A stretch of DNA of 10,313 bases from Propionibacteriaceae bacterium (lineage in GTDB: Bacteria > Actinomycetota > Actinomycetes > Propionibacteriales > Propionibacteriaceae): NCBI GenBank assembly GCA_027353565.1, contig DAIEHO010000354.1, positions 1 through 10,313 on the forward strand, given 5' to 3'. Position numbers and translations under genes: made by a program. Under the pieces are notes generated by a model. It ran no database searches and was not told where the DNA came from. It worked only from the letters and a program-made list of their open reading frames with translations. Below are positions 1-6,400 of the stretch, piece after piece. Position 1 is the stretch's first letter. Every line of letters starts with the position of its first letter.

Positions 1-422
1 CGGTGATCTGGAGCCCTCTCGCCAGCGGGATGCTCACCGGACGGGTGCGCCGCGGACAGGAGACCGACCTGCGTCGCACACGGATGTTCGCCGCCCTGCT
101 CGACGAGCGCCGTATCGACGCCGTCGAGGAGCTCATCGCCCTTGCCGCGCAGGCAGGACTGTCGCTCACGCACATGGCGCTCGCTTTCGTCATCACCCAT
201 CCCGGGGTGAGCGCTGCCCTCATCGGCCCCCGCACCATGGAACAGCTCGACGACCTGCTCGCTGCAGCGCACGTGGCCCTCCCCGACGACCTCCTGGACC
301 AGATCGACGCGATCGTCGCTCCCGGCACGGGCGTCGGCCGCATGGACCAGGAGTACAACACCCCTCCGATCGAGTCGGCAGCACTGCGCCGTCGACCCGT
401 TCTGGACCGCTCAGCCGAGTGA
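1..422 (+). CDS. Aldo/keto reductase, C-terminal part (5' end outside window)
   Basis: This is the last ~140 residues of an NAD(P)H-dependent aldo/keto reductase, a cytosolic TIM-barrel enzyme that reduces aldehydes and ketones. The frame is open from the first base, so the GTG at 3 is an internal valine codon, not a start. The visible part begins in the barrel motif WSPLASGMLTG, followed by a helical stretch (AVEELIALAAQAGLS), the strand/helix pair HMALAFVITHPGVSAALIGP and RTMEQLDDLL, which in this family binds the 2'-phosphate side of NADPH, and a tail ending APGTGVGRMDQEYNTPP that is typical of the C-terminus. The catalytic Asp-Tyr-Lys-His residues lie upstream and cannot be seen, so activity and substrate are unknown. 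It ends with TGA at 420-422, directly inside a hairpin, and converges on the operon to its right; no functional link to that operon is evident. Confidence 0.9.
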   Translation, partial: VIWSPLASGMLTGRVRRGQETDLRRTRMFAALLDERRIDAVEELIALAAQAGLSLTHMALAFVITHPGVSAALIGPRTMEQLDDLLAAAHVALPDDLLDQIDAIVAPGTGVGRMDQEYNTPPIESAALRRRPVLDRSAE

Positions 423-451
423 GCCCTGGGTCCGGGAGGATCCCAGCGCTC
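421..451 (+). terminator. Probable terminator hairpin of the aldo/keto reductase gene
   Basis: The stem starts within the TGA stop codon. GAGC at 421-424 pairs with GCTC at 448-451; after one C-C mismatch, CTGGGTCC at 426-433 pairs with GGATCCCAG at 438-446 with one bulged T, closing a GGGA loop. That gives 12 base pairs in total. No U-tract follows, which is common for GC-rich actinobacterial terminators. The position fits the end of the plus-strand transcript. Confidence 0.6.
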
Positions 452-637
452 AGCGAAGGTGCGTCGCGAGTGCATCCCCACTAAGGGCGACCCGACCGGA
501 GACCTGTTCGACTGCGCCACCGGAGTCGGCCGTTGGCCCTCCGTTCGTGGATCAGACCCTCGATCGCGCACGCCGGGCAGGTGGCCGTGCGAACGTCCGG
601 TCGCCGCGGACAGCCCCGCGGACCTTCGTACAGCGAA
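452..637. other. Convergent intergenic stretch, no gene seen
   Basis: No convincing gene is visible between the two terminator hairpins. A plus-strand frame running through here into 3584 is the Arg/Asp/His-rich antisense shadow of the minus-strand operon. The only small repeats are a direct repeat of CCGCGGAC (604-611 and 616-623) and a short CTTCG/CGAAG inverted repeat at 624-638, both weak. Confidence 0.5.
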
Positions 638-671
638 GATCCCCGGCTCGGCGAGTGCCGAACCGGGGATC
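638..671 (-). terminator. Strong hairpin terminating the minus-strand operon
   Basis: The arm GATCCCCGGCTCGGC at 638-652 and the arm GCCGAACCGGGGATC at 657-671 form a 15-bp stem with a single C-A mismatch and a GAGT loop. It lies 12 bases past the stop codon of the flavoprotein gene (684-686). There is no U-tract on the minus strand (next bases TTCGCTG). A near-perfect stem of this length just after the stop is good evidence for a terminator; the structure would also form from plus-strand read-through. Confidence 0.75.
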
Positions 672-683
672 GAGGAGTGGCGA

Positions 684-3416
684 CTAGAACCCGTTCGCTG
701 CCCGGCTAGCCTGCTCCTGGGACCGGAACAGACCGAAGCGCGGAAGGAACTTCTCCCAGTCGATGCCGTGGGCGTCGATCTCAGGACCGTCGATGCAGGC
801 GTGCTTGCGGACCAGCGCCCCGTCTTCGATGACCGGGACCATGCAGGCGCCGCACATGCCGGTGGCGTCGACCATGATCGAGTTCAGGCTGGCGACACAG
901 GTCACGTCGTACGGCTTGGTCAGGTCGGAGACACCGCGCATCATCATCGGTGGTCCGATCGTGACGACCTCGGCCAGCGTCTTGCCCGTGCCGTCACGGT
1001 GCGCGTCGAGCATCTCCGTCAGCGGTGCGGTGACGAACCCCTGGACGCCGTACGAGCCGTCGTTGGTCGTATAGACCACCGTGAGCTGGTCACCGTACTG
1101 GGCCTTCAACCGGCCGACGCGCTCGTCGGCTCCGTTCCAGAACATGAGCTCGCGGCTGCGGAATCCGGAGATCAGCGTGACCTTGTTCCCCATCCTCAGG
1201 TGCTCGCGCATGATCGGGTAGACCGGCGGCAGCCCGAGGCCTCCAGCGGTGAACACGACCTCGGCATCCTCGTACCGTGTCAGCTCGCTCGGGCGGCCCA
1301 GCGGCCCGGCGACACCCGCGAACGCCTCACCGACCTTCATCTCGTTCATCTTGAGCGTCGACGTGCCCATCGCCTGGATGACGAGCGTGATGGTGCCGGC
1401 CTCGGCATCCCAGTCAGCCAGTGTCAGTGGGATGAGCTCCCCGTCGGGCGTCGGGAGGACTCGGACGAACTGTCCCGCCTTCGCGGATCGTGCGATGACG
1501 GGAGCCCGCACCTCGAGCTCCTCGATGCCGACGCTCAGGTGCGTCTTCCGGAGGATGACCGGGGTCTCGGCGGCGATCTCGGTGTATCGCAGCGCGCTGG
1601 CGACGCGTTCGGAGATGTCCGTCGGGTCCATCGTGGCCATGGTGCGGACGATCTCGCGCGCCGCCGCCTGACCGTCGCCGGCGGCGCGGATCGCCGTCGA
1701 CCCCCCGCGCGCCGCGTCGCCACCGGTGTAGATGCCCGGGATCGACGTCTCCTTCGAGCCCTGCTCCCCCGTCTGCTCGATGGTGCCCCACTTCGAGACC
1801 GAGAGCCTCGGCTCGGAGTCCTTGATGATCGGGTTGGCCGCGTTGCCGAGCGCCATGATGACCAGGTCTGCCGGGATCTCGTCCGTACGACCCGTGGGTA
1901 CGGGGCGCCTGCGACCCGAGCTGTCCGGCTCGCCCAAGGCGATGATCTCGACCGTCGCGCTGGTGACGAAGTGCGTCTCCGGGTCGCCGGTGAACTCGAT
2001 CGGGGACCGGAGAACCTCGAGCTCGATGCCCTCCTCGAGGGCGTGCTCGAGCTCCTCGACGCGGGCGGGCATCTCAGCTCGCGTCCGCCGGTAGACGATC
2101 GAGACATTGCCGCCGAGGCGCTTGGCCGTACGTGCGGCATCCATCGCTGTGTTACCGCCGCCGATGATGAGCACCTGCTTGCCGCGGATCTCCGGCAGGG
2201 GGGTCTCGTGGTTGGTGCGGTGCCCCTGCATGAGGTTCACGCGGGTCAGGAACTCGTTGGCGGACATCACGTTGAGCAGGTGCTCGCCCGGGACGTTGAG
2301 GAAGCGCGGCAGTCCCGCGCCGCTGCCCACGAACACGCGGAGGAACCCCGCGCTGCGGAGCTGCTCCAGCGTCGCCGTCTTCCCGACGACGAAGTTGGTG
2401 ACGAACCGTCCACCCAGGCCGCGGATCTTCGCCACGACGTCGTCGATCAGCTGGTTCGGCAGCCGGAACTCGGGGATGCCGTAGCGCAGCACCCCTCCGA
2501 GCTCATGGAACGCCTCGAAGACGGTGACAGGGAACCCCTCGGCAGCGAGCAGGTAGGCGGTGATGAGTCCCGACGGACCCGAACCGACGATCGCGACGGG
2601 TGGCCGAAGCGCCTTCTGCCACGGGTCGTCCAGGCCACGGAACCGGGCGGCGAGCCCCACCGGGTCCGCCAGCTTCTCCCACTCGGGCAGGAACCACTCC
2701 AGCTGGCCGATGCTCATCGACTTCTTGTGCAGGCACATGCCCTGGCACTGCACCTCCTGCGGGCACACGCGGCCGGTCACGTTCGGCAGCGGGTTGCACG
2801 ACTCGAGCATCTCGAGCGCCTCACGGAAGCGGCCCTCGCCGATGAGCTCGAACATGGTCGGGATGTGGATCTGCACCGGGCAGCCGCCCTGCGGCTCGAC
2901 GTGGCCCGCGACGAGCACGCCCAGCTCGCACGGGGCCTCGGCGCACTGCTTGTCGCGCAGCGCCTCCAGCCACACGAACAGCTCGACGTCGCGGCGCGTG
3001 AAGCCGAGGTCCATGTAGCCGAGGAACCCCTTGTTGACGAGCTCGAAGTCAGCGGAACGCGCCTCGGCCTCCCGGATGTACGGCTCGATCGCGTTTCCCG
3101 CAGGCCAGTTCTGGCTGAGCCCCGCGAACATCGGGTACTTCTCCGACAGGTGGGTGTCGAGCGCTCGGATGAACAGGCGCTTCTTTCCCAGCGGCAGCTT
3201 CCAGAGGAAGCGCATCATGACGCGGCTGGCGTCGTCGTCGCGGCTCAGGACGTCCCACGTCTGCCAGATGAAGTCGTGGCTCAGCTCCTCCTGACGGAAC
3301 TCCCACGCCACCGCCTGCATGCCGTCGGCCGTGAAGAGGTCGCGGAACGCGCGCGGATCGGCTGTCAATCGACGCTCGAGCAGACCCAGCTGGCTGGCGA
3401 ACCCTGGCGCAGTCAT
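684..3416 (-). CDS. Fused NfnB/GltD-like and NfnA/SudB-like NAD(P)H:ferredoxin flavoprotein
   Basis: This 910-residue cytosolic flavoprotein joins two electron-transfer modules. Residues 1-150 are a helical N-terminal extension of unknown role. About 155-600 is the glutamate synthase small subunit/NfnB module: Cys sites at 158, 163, 179 and 207, 218, 224, 228; FAD Rossmann motif GSGPSGL (278-284); the GGVLRYGIPEFRLP signature (307-320); NADPH motif GGGNTAMDAAR (419-429); and the second FAD motif GIYTGGDAARGG (561-572). About 612-880 is the SudB/NfnA module: flavin site IPLTLADWD (662-670), NAD(P) motif TAGGLGLPPVYP (723-734), GPPMMM (821-826), and a 2Fe-2S site with Asp850, Cys855, Cys858 and Cys874. 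There is no large glutamate synthase subunit gene here, so a role in glutamate synthesis is unlikely. Transfer of electrons between ferredoxin and NAD(P), possibly flavin-based bifurcation as in NfnAB, is inferred. The ATG at 3416 overlaps the upstream stop (ATGA), which fixes the start and implies translational coupling. Confidence 0.93.
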   Translation of the reverse strand: MTAPGFASQLGLLERRLTADPRAFRDLFTADGMQAVAWEFRQEELSHDFIWQTWDVLSRDDDASRVMMRFLWKLPLGKKRLFIRALDTHLSEKYPMFAGLSQNWPAGNAIEPYIREAEARSADFELVNKGFLGYMDLGFTRRDVELFVWLEALRDKQCAEAPCELGVLVAGHVEPQGGCPVQIHIPTMFELIGEGRFREALEMLESCNPLPNVTGRVCPQEVQCQGMCLHKKSMSIGQLEWFLPEWEKLADPVGLAARFRGLDDPWQKALRPPVAIVGSGPSGLITAYLLAAEGFPVTVFEAFHELGGVLRYGIPEFRLPNQLIDDVVAKIRGLGGRFVTNFVVGKTATLEQLRSAGFLRVFVGSGAGLPRFLNVPGEHLLNVMSANEFLTRVNLMQGHRTNHETPLPEIRGKQVLIIGGGNTAMDAARTAKRLGGNVSIVYRRTRAEMPARVEELEHALEEGIELEVLRSPIEFTGDPETHFVTSATVEIIALGEPDSSGRRRPVPTGRTDEIPADLVIMALGNAANPIIKDSEPRLSVSKWGTIEQTGEQGSKETSIPGIYTGGDAARGGSTAIRAAGDGQAAAREIVRTMATMDPTDISERVASALRYTEIAAETPVILRKTHLSVGIEELEVRAPVIARSAKAGQFVRVLPTPDGELIPLTLADWDAEAGTITLVIQAMGTSTLKMNEMKVGEAFAGVAGPLGRPSELTRYEDAEVVFTAGGLGLPPVYPIMREHLRMGNKVTLISGFRSRELMFWNGADERVGRLKAQYGDQLTVVYTTNDGSYGVQGFVTAPLTEMLDAHRDGTGKTLAEVVTIGPPMMMRGVSDLTKPYDVTCVASLNSIMVDATGMCGACMVPVIEDGALVRKHACIDGPEIDAHGIDWEKFLPRFGLFRSQEQASRAANGF

Positions 3417-6400
3417 CGGATGATCTCCGCGTCGCAGGTGGCCTTCACGCGAGCGATGCGTGCCGCCAGCTCGTCCGTCACGATCCGTCCTTCGAGGGCT
3501 TCCGGCCTCAGCCGGCCGACCGTACGAGGCTCGTTGTCGACCACGATCGTTGCCTTCTCGAACAGCTGCGGCAGCTCTTGGTAGCAGGTGGCGCAGTCGT
3601 TGCACTTCGGCAGGTCGGCGGGATCGAGCCAGATCGGACGGGCCGTGCTGACCGTCGCGGCGACCTCGGTGGTGGTCCGCGACGACGAGACCGCCGACGC
3701 GCCCGGCAGCCCGATGGACAACGGACCGCCGGCCGGTGCGCCGCTCGACGTCGCGAGGTCGGCCATGGCTTGCGCGATGGTGTCCAGCGTCGACTCGCGC
3801 GCATCCAGTGCGTCGTTGTACTGGGCACGGAGAGCGTCGACCTCTGCCTTGTGCGCAGCCGAGAGCTTCGTCTCGGACTGACCTACGAGGAACTGCAGGG
3901 TCTGCCAGTAGTGCTTCCGGTCCTCCACCATCGCAACGACACCGGCGGAGCATGCCATCTTGACGAGGTGCTCCTGCTTGTCCGTGGTGTAGACGAAGGG
4001 CGTCCGGGCCGCGCGTTGCGCGACAGGCAGCTCCACGTACTCGGCTATCGGGATCGCCCCGTCCTCCTCGTGAGCCGCGAGCCAGCGGAACTGCTTGGCG
4101 AAGCGTCCCTCGCCGAGGGCGAAGTCTGCCGGCGTGAACGGGTGCTTCATCACCTGGGCCCGCCCTTCGGAGTCCCGGTAGGTGAGCGGCTTGGTGACCC
4201 ACAGACCAGTGGGCTCACGGTTGCCGTCGATGCTGAACCTCTCGGTGAGCGTGCTCCCCTTCCGCGGGTCGTGGATGAACAGCGGTGCGACCCGGCTGTC
4301 CACCGCGAGTCGCGACCTCGAGTTCGCAAGGTCCTCGGGCATCCCGTTCTCGGTGTCGCACGGGGTGTAGACGACCATGAGCGACGTGCCATGGTCGAAG
4401 CCCAGCATCTCCCCGCTCGCGCGAAGGAAGTGCCCGTAGTACGCCGTCGAGGTCGAGCACACGTACACGTTCGGATGGAAGGCGGCCAGCAGTCCGAGCT
4501 CCTTGCGCGACTCCTGCTTGCCGGAGTGGGTGGCGCCGAACCGTGCGAGGTCGGCGTCCTGGCCCGAGTGGCTCGCCGTCGAGGCCTGCCCGCCCGTGTT
4601 GGAGTAGCCGCCCGTGTCGAGCACGAGTGACTTGATCGGCGTGCCCGCAGCCAGCACGCGCGACATCGCACCGAAGCCGATGTCGTACGCCGCCCCGTCG
4701 CCGCTGATCGTCACGACCGCCGGTACCAGTGCCAGCTCGGCAGGGGTGAAGTCACGCCACGACACGGTGGCGAGCTTCGAGTCGTGGACGCTCGGGTCGT
4801 ACGTGCCCTCGAGCTCGAGGCGTGCCAGACGCAACGCGCGAACCTCCTCGACGAGCCCTGAGACCAGACCCTCGTAGATGCCGACCGCCAGCGGCTGCGC
4901 GTCCTGGAACAGGCCGTTGACCCATGGGTCGAGGTACGGCGTGAAGGGCATCGTCGACGCGTACACGCTGGAGCAGCCGGTGGAGTTCGCGATGACGGTC
5001 GGAGCCGGGCCGTTGCCGGTAGGGCCCGACTCGTACAGGTAGAGCCGCTTCTCGAGCTCCTCCGTGGCCGCCTCGACGCGTACGCGGCGAGGGCTGCCCT
5101 CGGGCAGTGTCCCGACCAGGGCGGCGAGCTTGTCGGTGAGGTCGTCGAGCTCCCGCATGTGGGCCTGGCGCTGGTCCTCACCGATGCGGTGGGTCAGCGA
5201 GTTGAACAGGTGGATCGCGGTGACCTCGCCGCAGCCACGGCATGCACCGTGACCGCCGGTGATCGAGTAGTAGTCGTCGCGCGCGAGCAGGATCCGCTTG
5301 ATGTCGCCCCCGGGCTCCGTGGCGCTCGCGGTGATCCGTGCCGGCGTGTCCGGCAGCGCCGTGAGCCTCTCGAAGCGGCCCTCCAGCATCTCCAGGATCT
5401 CGTCGTCCTGCTCGTGGCTGACCAGCGCGCCGGGTCCGCAGACCTCGACGCACTGCATGCAGCCCGTGCACTTCCACGGGTCGATCGTGACCGAGAACAG
5501 CGCACCGGCGCCGTTCGCCCGCTTCTCCTCGGCGTCGAAGATCGGGCGCGTTCGCGCGACCGGGAACGCGGCGATGGCCGCCACGACCTGATCGAGTTCA
5601 GCGGTCGGTACCGACTCATCGGGAAGCGCCGAGGCAGCCTGGGTGGCGACGGCGGCCAGGTCGCCCACGGACGAGTTCGCCTTGAAGAGGCGGCGGACCT
5701 CGTCGGACCAGGCCGGCACGAAGTCGTACCACCCGACACGCCTCGCCTCGACGAGCCCGGACGCGGTGATGGCCGCCGACAACAGGTCGTCGATCTCGTG
5801 CCCCGCGTTCGGGATCGCGTTGTCCGGACAGGCCATGGTGCACTCCATGCAGGCCGTGCAGGAGGACGGGTCGAAGATCGGCACCGTGCGGCGGAAGATG
5901 CCCTTGTCCTTGGCCGCGGCGGTGCCGGACGGCATGAACATGCCCGTGCCCGGGATGACCGGCGCCTCGTCGATGACTCCGTCGCGGAAAGGCTTGGCGA
6001 CGATCTCCTCGTAGTAGGCCGGGTCGAACAGCCCACTCGTGCGGGGGGTGCCCACCGTGGACGACATCGCCGGTGAGAGGGTCCGGCGACGCTCGCGTAC
6101 GACCTGTGCCTCGACAGCCTCGAAGGCGGGGTCGGTGTAGTCGACGATCGCCGCCGCCGTCATGCCGTCACGGATGACCGCCATGTTGGCCTCGACCACT
6201 CGGTCGCCACGGCGTCCGAACTTCTTGGATAGCTCCGCCCTGACCTCGGCCTCGGTCTCGGCCGCGCCGCCGTCGTGGGCGACTGCCTTGACGTTGCCGA
6301 GGATGGCGCCGATGAACGCGATGCCCATCATGCGTGTCTGCAGCTCGGGGGTCGGCGCATGGCTCTTGGCGATCGCGAACGCGTCGATGACATAGAACCT

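Noticed and set aside
684..3416. Calling the flavoprotein a glutamate synthase small subunit
   Set aside because: There is no GltB-like large subunit gene and the C-terminal half is a SudB/NfnA reductase module; the neighbour is a 2-oxoacid oxidoreductase.
459..3584. Long plus-strand open frame (over 1000 codons) opposite the flavoprotein gene
   Set aside because: It is Arg/Asp/His/Glu-rich without any recognisable domain, and lies exactly antisense to a gene with clear conserved motifs; typical shadow of GC-biased third codon positions.
3417..4202. Upstream extension of the flavoprotein frame
   Set aside because: The translated extension is Arg/Gly-rich and overlaps the conserved NifJ C-terminus; the ATG at 3416 has a well-spaced GGAGA and the ATGA overlap.
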